Shown here piece after piece: positions 18,147 to 27,994 of a DNA stretch of 64,000 nucleotides; positions within the stretch are counted from its first letter, which is position 1, and every line of letters begins with the position of its first letter. The stretch covers positions 24,128 through 88,127 of the forward strand of contig CALJNR010000021.1 of NCBI GenBank assembly GCA_937981575.1, given 5' to 3'. The position numbers were made by a program, and so were the translations under genes. The DNA is from an uncultured Clostridia bacterium. GTDB taxonomy: Bacteria > Bacillota > Clostridia > Lachnospirales > Cellulosilyticaceae. The notes under the pieces are model-generated. The model was not told the origin of the DNA. It saw only the letters and a list, made by a program, of their open reading frames with translations, and ran no database searches.

Positions 18147-18323
18147 TTGAAATATAAATTTTTAATAGTATTATCTATTATTTTTTCTTTTGTTTGTATG
18201 ATATTTAGCGGCTTAAATTTCAAAAATAATACGCAAGATAATATGGGATTAGTTGTTTTTTCTGCTATCATTGGAATAGTGTTGTTAGCAATCTATATGT
18301 TGCTTAATCGTACTAATAAATAG
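18147..18323 (+). CDS. small membrane protein, unknown
   Basis: 58 residues from a TTG at 18147, which has GGGGTG 6 nt upstream; an ATG at 18087 would add 20 residues but lacks an RBS. Two hydrophobic helices: FLIVLSIIFSFVCMIFSGL and MGLVVFSAIIGIVLLAIYML, with a short hydrophilic NNTQDN loop. Family not recognised. Confidence 0.5.
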   Translation: MKYKFLIVLSIIFSFVCMIFSGLNFKNNTQDNMGLVVFSAIIGIVLLAIYMLLNRTNK

Positions 18324-18386
18324 TTAATTATAATACACTATTCTAGAGCAGATGGCAATTGGAATCTTATATTGAAAGCTAAACAG

Positions 18387-18437
18387 CCCTTATTTTTTAT
18401 GCGCTTCCATAGGGAAGGACATAAAAAATAAGGGCTT
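18387..18437. terminator. bidirectional terminator
   Basis: AGCCCTTATTTTTTATG and its exact complement around an 18-nt loop; convergent genes on either side. Confidence 0.85.
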
Positions 18438-18450
18438 TATAAGTATAAGA

Positions 18451-18969
18451 TTAGTTAGTGCCAAAGTTGCTAAGCAGTTCTTGGAGGATTTCGAGCGTAT
18501 TTAGAGCTGTTACCCTTGCACTAAAAAATTCATCTAGTAATTCGAGGCGTCTCATATCATCGGTTGTATTAATTAATAAACTAAGAGTATATAAGCTGCT
18601 TTTGAGGAGATTAAGTACATTGAAGGTGAGTAAAACATGCCTGCTTCGTTCATTAACCCCTGGAATGGTAGCGAGGTAATCTTGAATAACTTTATTAAGT
18701 CTCTCAATATTATTATTAATTAAGTTGATACGTATCATAAGCCGGGGATCAGGCTGAGAGGGATTTCTAAGAGAAGATTGGGCGATATCAAATACTTGAT
18801 TTTGAAGTTCTTGAATTTCCCTGAGGAACTGCTCAATAGTTCGTTTGTGCTCAGCATCACTAATGATGATATTATTGCTAGCAGAAACACCAAAAGAAAA
18901 GGCGGAAAATAAAATAACACTTAATAACGAAAGTGAAATGAATGATTTTATTTTATAAATTTTTTTCAT
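18451..18969 (-). CDS. secreted helical protein of unknown function
   Basis: 172 residues. A classic signal peptide is visible: MKKIYKIK basic start, hydrophobic SLSLLSVILFSAFSFG, and likely cleavage after VSA (about residue 29). The mature part is predicted all-helical and rich in Leu, Asn and Arg (EQFLREIQELQNQVFDIAQ, LINNNIERLNKVIQDYL, LELLDEFFSARVTALNTL), with no Cys. Family not recognised. The start has AGGTGACC upstream. Confidence 0.7.
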   Translation of the reverse strand: MKKIYKIKSFISLSLLSVILFSAFSFGVSASNNIIISDAEHKRTIEQFLREIQELQNQVFDIAQSSLRNPSQPDPRLMIRINLINNNIERLNKVIQDYLATIPGVNERSRHVLLTFNVLNLLKSSLYTLSLLINTTDDMRRLELLDEFFSARVTALNTLEILQELLSNFGTN

Positions 18970-19279
18970 AGGTCACCTCACAGGAGTTGAAAAACATATA
19001 TATTTAAAATAACCACTTTCAAATGAGAGTATGTAATTTTTAAGCAGTCATATTATTTGTAAAAGGGCTTAGAAGCTTGATCTATGAAAATTTCAGGGTT
19101 ACTATACTTATTTAGTATAAATAAGTTATCACTATAATAAACATGTTATAGGAAGATATTTTGCTGATGAAGTAGTGAGGGGCTGGAATCTAAGAATAAC
19201 CATTATATAGAGCGGAATGTTTAAGCACAAGAAGACTTCAGCAGGTAAAACATCAGATAATAGAAAGAGGGGTTTTAAG
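18970..19279 (+). other. intergenic region with leader of the GDT1 gene
   Basis: About 310 nt without a gene. A TATAAT at 19133-19138 could be the -10 of the downstream gene, giving a leader of about 140 nt. Because GDT1-type exporters often follow a Mn2+ (yybP-ykoY) riboswitch I looked for its GGGGAGUA core and did not find it. Confidence 0.4.
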
Positions 19280-19984
19280 ATGACAAGAGAACTGCTGGGA
19301 GCATTTTTACTGGTATTTGCAGCAGAGATGGGAGATAAGACGCAGATTTTAGCGATGATGTTTGCAACGAAATATAGAGCAGTTTCGGTGTTAACAGGAA
19401 TTTTTATAGGAGCGCTTTTAAACCATGGACTGGCTGTACTGCTTGGATGTCGTTTAGGATGTATTATTCCGATACCCGTTTTGACGACTATTGCTGGGTT
19501 AGCTTTCATTTATTTTGCTTTTTCTTCGCTAAAACGAGAAGAGAGTGAAAATGGAAAAGTTAGAAGATATAAAAGTGCAGTAATAACAGTGGCTTCTGCT
19601 TTTTTTATAGGAGAACTTGGAGATAAAACACAGCTTGCAGCGATTACCCTTTCAATGAGCGCAGCTTATCCGCTGCTTATTCTTATAGGAACTGTATCTG
19701 CTATGGTCATCACAGGGATGATGGGCATTTGGATAGGGAACAAAGTAGGCAAAAGAATACCAGAAGTTTTTATAAAAACTATTTCAGCAATTTTATTTTT
19801 TATATTTGGCTCAACCAGGCTCATTATGACCTTTTGGAATAAGGTAGATTTCTTGTTTATACTGATGGAGACAATTGTTGTAACAGCAGCCTTTATTTGG
19901 ACAATTACACAGTTTATTCAGCCTTATTATCAAAATAAATCAGTTAAAAGACTTAAGAGGCTAATAAGAAGTGATAAAATTTAA
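19280..19984 (+). CDS. GDT1/UPF0016 family cation exporter
   Basis: Membrane protein of the UPF0016 family, whose members (MneA/Mnx in cyanobacteria, Gdt1, TMEM165) move Mn2+ or Ca2+. Two copies of the ExGD(K/R)(T/S) motif are plain: EMGDKTQ near residue 16 and ELGDKTQ near 119, in two symmetric halves of about three helices each. The open frame extends 21 codons upstream, but the ATG at 19280 has GAGGGG 8 nt before it and begins the conserved region (MTRELLGAFLLVFAAEMGDK). 234 residues. Confidence 0.9.
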   Translation: MTRELLGAFLLVFAAEMGDKTQILAMMFATKYRAVSVLTGIFIGALLNHGLAVLLGCRLGCIIPIPVLTTIAGLAFIYFAFSSLKREESENGKVRRYKSAVITVASAFFIGELGDKTQLAAITLSMSAAYPLLILIGTVSAMVITGMMGIWIGNKVGKRIPEVFIKTISAILFFIFGSTRLIMTFWNKVDFLFILMETIVVTAAFIWTITQFIQPYYQNKSVKRLKRLIRSDKI

Positions 19985-20015
19985 TACTAGAGTAAGAAAA
20001 TAAGCATAAAGATAA

Positions 20016-20078
20016 AAACAAAAGATAAGCATAAAAGGGCAGCTGTGCTGCCCTTTTATGCTTATCTTTTGTTTTTTG
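20016..20078. terminator. very long bidirectional terminator
   Basis: Stem of about 29 bp (AAAACAAAAGATAAGCATAA on the outside, GGGCAGC at the tip) flanked by A and T runs; it overlaps the last codons of the small minus-strand gene. Confidence 0.9.
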
Positions 20079-20205
20079 TTTGCCCAATTCCAGGCTGAAC
20101 GCCACTGTTTCCATTGGTTTTATACCCATTTTCTGCATTCCAGGCATCTTTATTGTGATCAGCTCGGCTTTGGTTTTCAGATATAACTTTTTGCAAAGAT
20201 TTCAT
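20062..20205 (-). CDS. 47-residue hydrophilic protein, possible small spore protein
   Basis: Short gene with a good RBS (AGGAG, 7 nt before the ATG at 20205). The product starts MKSLQKVISENQSRADHNKD and is almost free of hydrophobic residues, rich in Asn, Lys, Gly and Gln, and ends GQTKNKR. Composition resembles minor small acid-soluble spore proteins, but no family motif is certain. Its stop codon lies inside the terminator stem. Confidence 0.6.
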   Translation of the reverse strand: MKSLQKVISENQSRADHNKDAWNAENGYKTNGNSGVQPGIGQTKNKR

Positions 20206-20410
20206 CGTATCACTCCTATTTTTAAAAGCTACTAACATTTTTACCGAAGCTGCAGAAATTTATCCAAAATTATTTATGTCGTATATTGGGAATGACATGG
20301 AATGAATAAGGCTGAATATATCATTACAAAATTGAAATAATTAAAGTATAGTTTTCATAAAAAAATGATTGTATAATAAATAAGAGTAAATAAGAGTTAG
20401 GAGAGTACAT

Positions 20411-21253
20411 ATGACGATTTTAGAAGCAGCTACGCAAGGGGTTTTGCAGGGGATTACGGAATTTTTGCCTGTATCAAGTTCGGGGCACCTGGCACTTTAT
20501 CAATATTTTACAGGAATGGAGACGCAGCAGTCAACGCTCGTTATGGCAGTTCTGCACTTAGGAACATTAGCCGCAGTATGTGCTGTTTTTTATCAAACAA
20601 TTTGGGAACTTATTAAAGAAACATTTATAATGCTTGGAGAAATCTTTAGTTTTAAGTTTACGCTTAAAAATATGAATCCTAACAGAAAGATGATTATTAT
20701 GCTGCTTACAGCTACACTTCCTTTGTTTATTCTTATTCCTGTTAAACCACTTTATAATAGTATTGTGCATCAAGGGAGTCTCTTAATACTTGGAATCTGT
20801 TTCTTATTTACAGCTTCTGTATTGTTTGCAGCAGATAGAAAAGATCATGGCAAAAAAGATATCAAAGAAATGAAGTACGGCAATGCTTTATTTATAGGTA
20901 TTTTTCAAGGAATTGCCATTCTTCCGGGCATATCCCGGTCGGGATCAACGATTGGCAGCTCACTGATGTCAGGGTTTTCAAAAGAGTTTGCTGTTAAATT
21001 TTCTTTTATACTTGGCATTCCAGCCATTTTAGGAGGATGTCTCATTGAGTTTAAGGAAGCACAGGAAATAGGAATAAGCTTTGAATTATTGCCTATGATA
21101 GTAGGATTTGCGGCAGCAGCCATTTCGGGGTTTTTATCTATCAAAGCCATTAAATGGCTTGTAAGGACAGATAAGTATAAAGTTTTTGCTTTTTATACAC
21201 TGGCTGTAGGAATAGCAGTAATAGGTATCGATATACTAAGAACATTCATTTGA
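20411..21253 (+). CDS. uppP: undecaprenyl-diphosphatase UppP/BacA
   Basis: Membrane phosphatase that recycles undecaprenyl pyrophosphate to the lipid carrier used by cell-wall and glycan synthesis; extra copies give bacitracin resistance. Motifs: QGITEFLPVSSSGHL at residues 13-27 and GIAILPGISRSGSTIGSSL near 170. 280 residues, about eight helices. The ATG at 20411 has AGGAGAG 5 nt upstream. Single gene with a terminator downstream. Confidence 0.95.
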   Translation: MTILEAATQGVLQGITEFLPVSSSGHLALYQYFTGMETQQSTLVMAVLHLGTLAAVCAVFYQTIWELIKETFIMLGEIFSFKFTLKNMNPNRKMIIMLLTATLPLFILIPVKPLYNSIVHQGSLLILGICFLFTASVLFAADRKDHGKKDIKEMKYGNALFIGIFQGIAILPGISRSGSTIGSSLMSGFSKEFAVKFSFILGIPAILGGCLIEFKEAQEIGISFELLPMIVGFAAAAISGFLSIKAIKWLVRTDKYKVFAFYTLAVGIAVIGIDILRTFI

Positions 21254-21311
21254 TAAATTTCTTTATCTAGAAAAAGCCTGAAATTCTATAAAAAAGAAGA
21301 GTTTTCTCTTT

Positions 21312-21368
21312 GTAAAATAAAAACGCTGGACAAAAACAAAAAAGTTTTTGCTCAGCGTTTTTATTTTA
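21312..21368. terminator. bidirectional terminator between uppP and galT
   Basis: AAAATAAAAACGCTG and its complement around a 25-nt loop, with A and T runs; genes converge here. Confidence 0.85.
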
Positions 21369-22838
21369 TAGGATGTGAATAAATGTCTTAAACTGCTCAA
21401 TGCCAGTTGTATTTAATTTAAATACCCCTGCATCTTCCAGAACGCGTACGAACTTTTCTCCCAATGCATCCCTTACGAGTTCATCTATATTCATATCAGT
21501 GGTATAGGACCCTTTAAGTTCTTGGGCCCATTGTTTATGATAATCAGCTACAACAGAGGATTTTCCTACAATATACTCTTTAATCGTCTCTAATTCTTCA
21601 CGAAGTCTGCCAGGTAATATTGCAAGGCCCATCACTTCAATAAGTCCGATATTTTCTTTTTTGATGTGCTGAACATCTTCGTGAGGATGGAAAATACCAA
21701 GGGGATGCTCAGCTGTTGTCCGATTATTTCTAAGTACAACATTCATAATATAGTGCTTACCGCGCTTTTCGGCAATAGGTGTAATCGTATTATGCGGTGT
21801 GCCATCGGTATGTGAAAGGATATCAGCTGAAGGGTCCGAATATGCTTTCCATGTTTTATAGATATAGTCAGTGCATTCAGCCACGTCTTCAAGATTTTCA
21901 CTACTTAACTGAATCGTAGAAAGCGGCCAGTTCAGAATGCGGCAGTTCACATCAGGAAACTTAGGGATAATGAACTCCCACAACGTATCTGAGGAATGAA
22001 TAGGGAACTTATAGGCACCACCTTGATAATGTTCATGAGACAGAATAGAACCGCCGACAATTGGAAGATCTGCATTAGAACCTATGAAATAATGCGGAAA
22101 CTTTTCAACAAAACGAAGCAGATTGTAAAAGCTGTCTTTTGTCAGTTTCATTGGCTCATGATTTTCTGAAAGCAAAATACAGTGCTCGTTATAGTAAAGA
22201 TAAGGAGAGTACTGCAGCCTCCAATTTCTATTATTAAGGTTCAGAGCTACCGTGCGGTGATTAGCACGGTCAGGCAGCTTAACTGTTCCGGCATAGCCTT
22301 CGTTTTCAATACAAAGTAAACATGCGGGATATTTATTGGGGGGAGCTGTTTTTAAAAGGGCAATTTCTTTTGGATCTTTTTCTGGTTTTGAGAGATTGAT
22401 CGTAATATCCACAGCGCCATACCTAGAAGCATATTTGTACTGTATGTTTTTGGCAATACGGCTCATTTTAACATAGTTTGAATGAAGGCTGAGGTTATAG
22501 AAAAAGTTTGTTGCAGCTTCTGGTGCCTGCTCATAAGCTTTAAAAAATTTTTCTTCCACATAAGAAGGGGCAGGAAGAAAGACATCCATAAGTGTGCTTG
22601 TGAAGATGTCTTTTGCAAAAAGGCTGTCGTCGATCAACCTTTTTGCCGCTGCAAGTGCACTTAGCTCATCTAAAGTTTCATAAAGGTCAGTTTCAACGGC
22701 GGGAGATGCCTCATACTCAGCTTCGCCCATTAAAGCGAGTAATCTATTACGGGCGTAAATAGCATCTCTTTCTGAAATCATATTGCTTTGGATAGCAAGC
22801 TGAACAAGTCTGTCGATAAATCCGCATATGGTATTCAT
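21366..22838 (-). CDS. galT: galactose-1-phosphate uridylyltransferase, Firmicutes (GalT2) type
   Basis: Leloir pathway enzyme swapping UMP between UDP-glucose and Gal-1-P. About 490 residues, the long Gram-positive form. SHEHYQGGAYKFPIH and FHPHEDVQHIKKENIGLIEVMGLAILPGR hold conserved histidines. The frame is open for another 53 codons, but the ATG at 22838 has AAGGAG 6 nt upstream and begins the conserved MNTICGFIDRLVQLA, so the longer start is rejected. The galE stop codon (TAG) is immediately next to it (TAGTATG), so the two are translationally coupled. Confidence 0.94.
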   Translation of the reverse strand: MNTICGFIDRLVQLAIQSNMISERDAIYARNRLLALMGEAEYEASPAVETDLYETLDELSALAAAKRLIDDSLFAKDIFTSTLMDVFLPAPSYVEEKFFKAYEQAPEAATNFFYNLSLHSNYVKMSRIAKNIQYKYASRYGAVDITINLSKPEKDPKEIALLKTAPPNKYPACLLCIENEGYAGTVKLPDRANHRTVALNLNNRNWRLQYSPYLYYNEHCILLSENHEPMKLTKDSFYNLLRFVEKFPHYFIGSNADLPIVGGSILSHEHYQGGAYKFPIHSSDTLWEFIIPKFPDVNCRILNWPLSTIQLSSENLEDVAECTDYIYKTWKAYSDPSADILSHTDGTPHNTITPIAEKRGKHYIMNVVLRNNRTTAEHPLGIFHPHEDVQHIKKENIGLIEVMGLAILPGRLREELETIKEYIVGKSSVVADYHKQWAQELKGSYTTDMNIDELVRDALGEKFVRVLEDAGVFKLNTTGIEQFKTFIHIL

Positions 22839-22839
22839 A

Positions 22840-23832
22840 CTATTCTCCTTTGTATCCGTTAGGATGAGATTTGTGCCAGTTCCAAGCACTGGTGATAATA
22901 GCTTTGACATCTGTATACTTTGGTGACCAGCCAAGCACCTTTCTAGCTTTATCCGAAGAAGCAATAAGAACTGCCGGATCCCCTGCGCGTTTTTCACTAA
23001 TCACAAGCGGTATTTCATGGCCGGTAACTTCTCTTGCTGCTTCGATCATCTCGAGTACAGAATAGCCGCTGTTGCTGCCAAGATTAAAGATATTACTTTC
23101 GCCGCCTTTAGTTAAGTAGTTAAAGGCAAGAAGATGGGCATCTACTAAATCTGTTATATGAATATAATCTCTAATACAGGTTCCGTCTTTTGTAGGATAA
23201 TCATCGCCAAATACGCTGATGTGAGGTCTTTGGCTAAGAGGAACCTGAAGGATAAGCGGAATAAGGTGGGTTTCCGTTGTATGGGCTTCGCCGATTTCAC
23301 CACTTAAGTCTGCACCGGCTACATTGAAGTATCTCAGGCATACATAATGAAGATCGTGAGCCTTGCTGGTCCACTTCAGCATTTTTTCAATTGCAAGCTT
23401 TGTTTCGCCATAAGTATTTGTAGGGCAGGCTGCCATTTCTTCGGTAATCGGCATCGTTTCAATATCTCCATAAGTTGCAGCTGTAGAAGAAAAGACAATG
23501 TATTTTACGCCTGTTTCGACCATAACTTCCAGAAGGGTTTGAGCACCATGAACATTATTATTATAATATTTTAAAGGCTTAACCATAGATTCACCAACTA
23601 AAGAGTTAGCTGCAAAGTGCATGACGCCGTCAAATTGTTCTTTTTCGAAAACTTCTTTGAGAGCCTCTTTGTTACGGATATCAAGGTGATAAAAAGGTAC
23701 ACTTTTTTGAATACTTTCTTTATGTCCAGTTTCAAGGCTGTCAATTACAACGACATCAATATTTTTTTCCATCAATTGTTTTACTGCGTGAGAACCGATA
23801 TAGCCTGCACCACCAACAACAAGTATTTTCAT
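22840..23832 (-). CDS. galE: UDP-glucose 4-epimerase
   Basis: Interconverts UDP-galactose and UDP-glucose. Extended SDR fold: NAD-binding GGAGYIGSHA at residues 7-16, Ser in FSSTAATYGD, catalytic YGETK near 150. 330 residues, normal. Middle gene of galK-galE-galT; 14 nt after galK and directly abutting galT. AGGAGG precedes the ATG. Confidence 0.95.
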   Translation of the reverse strand: MKILVVGGAGYIGSHAVKQLMEKNIDVVVIDSLETGHKESIQKSVPFYHLDIRNKEALKEVFEKEQFDGVMHFAANSLVGESMVKPLKYYNNNVHGAQTLLEVMVETGVKYIVFSSTAATYGDIETMPITEEMAACPTNTYGETKLAIEKMLKWTSKAHDLHYVCLRYFNVAGADLSGEIGEAHTTETHLIPLILQVPLSQRPHISVFGDDYPTKDGTCIRDYIHITDLVDAHLLAFNYLTKGGESNIFNLGSNSGYSVLEMIEAAREVTGHEIPLVISEKRAGDPAVLIASSDKARKVLGWSPKYTDVKAIITSAWNWHKSHPNGYKGE

Positions 23833-23846
23833 AAGAACCTCCTGAA

Positions 23847-25013
23847 TTAGTTTAATTGAATAGGACCATTACCGATAGAAGCAATATAGAATGAAGCTTC
23901 ATAGCCTATTTCCTTCAGATATTTGCTATTCACACTTTCAATAAAAGTTTCAGCTTTCTGGTTTTCTACGATAGCAATAGCGCAGCCACCAAAACCAGCT
24001 CCTGTCATACGTGCCCCAAGGGTTCCGTCTGCATCCCAAGCTGCAGCGACTAATGTATCCAGCTCTTTGCCTGTTACTTCATAATCATCTTTAAGTGAAA
24101 TATGAGAGGCATTTAACAGTTTGCCAAAAGTGAAAAGGTCATTATTTTCTAAAGCCTTTGTTGCATCGATAACACGGATATTTTCTGTGACTGCATGTTT
24201 AACACGTTTAAACTCTATAGGATGATTGATAATATCAGCAGCTTTTGTAAGGTCTTCTTCTTTCAGGTCACATAAGGCTTTGATATCGAATGCATTTTGA
24301 AGCTTAGAGAGTGCACTTTCACATTCGCTGCGGCGTTCATTGTACTTAGAATCAGCTAGTTCACGGCGCTTGTTGGTATTCATGATGATAATGCTGTAGC
24401 CTTCAATTTCAAATGGAACATGCTGATATTCTGTAGTATTGCAGTCTAAAAGCAGTGCATGGTTTGCTTTGCCAAGGGCAATGGCGAATTGATCCATAAT
24501 GCCGCTGTTTACGCCGATGTATTCATTTTCAACTTTTTTGCCCAAAAGAGCAGCTTCAGTACTTGAAAGGGATAAGCCATAAAGATCAGTGCAGATTTTA
24601 CACATCAGCATTTCTAAAGAAGCTGATGATGAAAGACCGGCACCGTTAGGAATATTTCCAAAGAATAAAAGATCTAGTCCAGAAGGAACTTTATAACCAG
24701 CTTCAAGGAGATATTTAAGTACGCCTTTTAAATAGTTGCACCAGTTGTGCTCTTTTTGATAGGTTAAGTCATCTAATGAGAATTCTATGATGCCAAGGTT
24801 TTCAAAATTCATGGAGAAGACACGAAACTTGTTATCGTGACGTTTAGAAGCAGCAGCATAGGTACCAAGGGTAATGGCACAGGGGAAAACAAGACCGCCA
24901 TTATAATCAATATGTTCACCTATTAAGTTGACTCTGCCTGGAGCAAAAAAACTTGATTCTGATTCTTTTCCAAATACTATATTAAATTTTTGCTGTAAAA
25001 GAGATAGTTCCAT
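23847..25013 (-). CDS. galK: galactokinase
   Basis: Phosphorylates alpha-D-galactose at C1. GHMP kinase signatures: GRVNLIGEHIDYNGG near residue 26, the ATP loop PNGAGLSSSASLE near 120, and GARMTGAGFGGCAIA near the C-terminus. There are two ATGs two codons apart (25019 and 25013); AGGAGG touches the first and is 6 nt from the second, so MELSLLQQKFN (25013) is the start. First gene of the gal operon behind a regulated promoter. Confidence 0.95.
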   Translation of the reverse strand: MELSLLQQKFNIVFGKESESSFFAPGRVNLIGEHIDYNGGLVFPCAITLGTYAAASKRHDNKFRVFSMNFENLGIIEFSLDDLTYQKEHNWCNYLKGVLKYLLEAGYKVPSGLDLLFFGNIPNGAGLSSSASLEMLMCKICTDLYGLSLSSTEAALLGKKVENEYIGVNSGIMDQFAIALGKANHALLLDCNTTEYQHVPFEIEGYSIIIMNTNKRRELADSKYNERRSECESALSKLQNAFDIKALCDLKEEDLTKAADIINHPIEFKRVKHAVTENIRVIDATKALENNDLFTFGKLLNASHISLKDDYEVTGKELDTLVAAAWDADGTLGARMTGAGFGGCAIAIVENQKAETFIESVNSKYLKEIGYEASFYIASIGNGPIQLN

Positions 25014-25051
25014 AATCATCCTCCTAATAATTTGTTTTAGGCTATATTTTT

Positions 25052-25079
25052 ATTATAGCGCACAGGTAAAATAAATCAA
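25052..25079 (-). promoter_or_regulatory. galKET promoter
   Basis: Minus-strand TTGATT (25074-25079), 16-nt spacer, TATAAT (25052-25057). Its -35 end overlaps the palindrome at 25078-25098. Confidence 0.6.
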
Positions 25080-25098
25080 TATTTTTACTAAAAATATT
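25078..25098. promoter_or_regulatory. probable operator for the LacI-type regulator
   Basis: Perfect 21-nt palindrome with 10-nt arms (AATATTTTTA / TAAAAATATT) and one central base, placed between the divergent gal promoters. It touches the -35 of galK and lies 6 nt from the -35 of the regulator gene, a position suited to control of both. Confidence 0.55.
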
Positions 25099-25104
25099 TT
25101 TATC

Positions 25105-25133
25105 TTGATAGAAAATGTAGAATTGGTTATAAT
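25105..25133 (+). promoter_or_regulatory. promoter of the LacI-type regulator gene
   Basis: TTGATA (25105-25110), 17-nt spacer, TATAAT (25128-25133). Confidence 0.65.
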
Positions 25134-25214
25134 AATAAATAAGGATTAAGTATAATGAAATCAAGAGGTTGGTTAGGGTGGTTGAAAGCTATTTTGAAGG
25201 AAAAAATTTAGTAA

Positions 25215-26237
<1,023 letters not shown>

Positions 26238-26298
26238 TGTTTGATATGATGTTGAGTAGATTCAAACTATTTTGTATGTAAAAAAAAGAGGTGCACAG

Positions 26299-27345
26299 AT
26301 GGATATTACAAATTCTAAAGTAGTTTTTAAAAGCGGAAAAGAAGTGACAATCTATGAACTGGCTAATGATAAGGGAATGAAGGTTGAGATACTGGATTTA
26401 GGAGGTATCATCACTAAAATTATGGTGCCGGATAAAGACGGTCAGTTTGAAAATGTGGTACTGAATTGGGAAGACATTGAAACCTATGAAACCAATCCTG
26501 GGTATTTTAATGCACTTATCGGCAGAGTAGCCGGAAGAATTCATGATGCCAAGGTAACAATTGACGGCGAAGTTTATACATTTGCTAAAAATAATAATGG
26601 CAATACCCTGCATGGGGGCATCGAAGGATTTGATAAAAAGATATGGATGGCAGCTACAGAAGTCACGGAGGAGGAAGCTGTTTTAAAACTGACTTATTTC
26701 AGCCCCGATGGAGAAGAAGGTTTTCCAGGTAATTTGAATGTTATGGTACTTTATAAGCTGAACAATCAAAATGAATTAACGATTGAGTATAAGGCGCATA
26801 CAGATAAAGACACGATTGTTAATATGACAAATCATGCTTATTTCAATCTTTCTGGAAATGCTAAAAGATCTGTATTAGATCAAGAAGTGTTTATTAATGG
26901 TGATAAAATATTGAACTTAGATGCTGAACTTATTCCAAATGGAGAGTTTTTAAGTGTGAAAGAGCATCCGGCATTTGATTTTCAAGTAAGAAAGCCAATA
27001 GGAAGAGATATTAATGCCGATGATATTCAGCTGAAATACGGCAATGGATATGACCATCCTTGGGTTTTAAAGGACGGAGATAGGGCTGTAGAATTTTATG
27101 ATCCTATTTCAAAAAGATGTATGGAAATCAGCACAACTGAATCAGGGGTTGTAATGTATACAATGAATTATGCAGATACTCCTATTAAGCTTTCAAATGG
27201 AGAAGTGCAAAAGCCTCATTATGGGGTATGTTTTGAAACGCAGAATCTGCCTATAGGATATAATGAAGTTTTCAAAGAGAGAGTGCTTTTGAAGAAGGAT
27301 GCTATTTATTCAACCGCTACTACTTTTGCGTTTAGTGTGAAGTAA
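26299..27345 (+). CDS. galM: aldose 1-epimerase (mutarotase)
   Basis: Converts beta- to alpha-galactose, feeding galactokinase. 348 residues; conserved NALIGRVAGRI, NTLHGG, MTNHAYFNLSG (catalytic His) and the C-terminal ETQNLPIGYN with the catalytic Glu. The open frame starts 9 codons earlier, but GAGGTG lies 6 nt before the ATG at 26299. It follows the regulator by about 60 nt, forming a second gal transcription unit. Confidence 0.94.
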   Translation: MDITNSKVVFKSGKEVTIYELANDKGMKVEILDLGGIITKIMVPDKDGQFENVVLNWEDIETYETNPGYFNALIGRVAGRIHDAKVTIDGEVYTFAKNNNGNTLHGGIEGFDKKIWMAATEVTEEEAVLKLTYFSPDGEEGFPGNLNVMVLYKLNNQNELTIEYKAHTDKDTIVNMTNHAYFNLSGNAKRSVLDQEVFINGDKILNLDAELIPNGEFLSVKEHPAFDFQVRKPIGRDINADDIQLKYGNGYDHPWVLKDGDRAVEFYDPISKRCMEISTTESGVVMYTMNYADTPIKLSNGEVQKPHYGVCFETQNLPIGYNEVFKERVLLKKDAIYSTATTFAFSVK

Positions 27346-27394
27346 TAAGTCCATTAGGTACTTAGAGAAATAGAGAAAGATTAGGGTGTATTTG

Positions 27395-27520
27395 AGATTG
27401 TGGAAAAGGGCCGCGGAGCCGGGAGGGGCTGCCTCTCGCTTTTCCCGCCTACCCACAGCCAAACCCGAGTCAAATCGATAGGCACCCCTCCCAGCACCGC
27501 TAATCATCGTTAGAGGCCGG
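27395..27520. other. GC-rich structured insert of unknown nature
   Basis: About 120 nt that is clearly much richer in G+C than everything around it. GGGAGGGGCTGCC (27421-27433) pairs with GGCACCCCTCCC (27481-27492), and GCCTA/TAGGC gives an alternative inner pairing. A minus-strand reading frame crosses it, but its composition is only a by-product of the GC content. It could be a structured RNA or the remnant of a mobile element. Family not recognised. Confidence 0.4.
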
Positions 27521-27633
27521 TATATATTGGTATGAAAGAACTTCTTGGAATTATAAGAAGGGAGCATAACCTTTTTTACAATCCAGCATTTATTGTAGGC
27601 CTGAAACTTAACCGAATCAGGAAGAAAATTTTA

Positions 27634-27697
27634 CATAATGCAAAAAAGCTTAGTTAGGTATCTTGAAAGATATCTGGCTAAGCTTTTTTGCATTATA
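27634..27697. terminator. bidirectional terminator
   Basis: ATAATGCAAAAAAGCTTAG and complement with inner stem (GGTATCTT/AAGATATC); likely ends galM transcription. Confidence 0.85.
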
Positions 27698-27871
27698 TAA
27701 GGATAAAAATACACAGGAGGACAATTTATTTGTTGGAGGTATACTATTCGTGCAAAAAAAATGTGCCATTCGTAGTTAGTGCAAAATTAATGTAGGAGAA
27801 ATTGAAAAAAGAGATGTATCCTTTTGGTATACTGTAATCGTCAAACCACACCAACAAAAGGAGCATCTCTT

Positions 27872-27994
27872 ATGGAAATTATTATAAAGGATTTTATGAA
27901 AAATGTCATGTCAATGACGTTGCAATTTTGTAAGAAAATAGTGTTTGAATTTATTCTGTTTAATTGTGTAAAGCTAAGATTATATATCAAATAA
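27872..27994 (+). pseudogene. truncated transposase-like N-terminus
   Basis: 40-codon frame beginning MEIIIKDFMKNVMSMTLQFC with a good RBS (AAAGGAG, 9 nt). The start resembles N-termini of ISLre2/UPF0236-type transposases, then runs into unrelated sequence and a stop. Sits just inside an imperfect inverted repeat. The IS family call is from memory of the family style and is weak. Confidence 0.35.

Noticed and set aside
18970..19279. Mn2+ (yybP-ykoY) riboswitch before the GDT1 gene
   Set aside because: Core GGGGAGUA-type loop not found.
22838..22997. 53-codon N-terminal extension of galT
   Set aside because: Overlaps galE coding sequence and lacks an RBS; ATG at 22838 is well placed.
27310..27567. 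85-aa minus-strand frame in the GC-rich insert
   Set aside because: Overlaps the galM end, has no good RBS and its Gly/Arg/Ala composition just reflects GC content.
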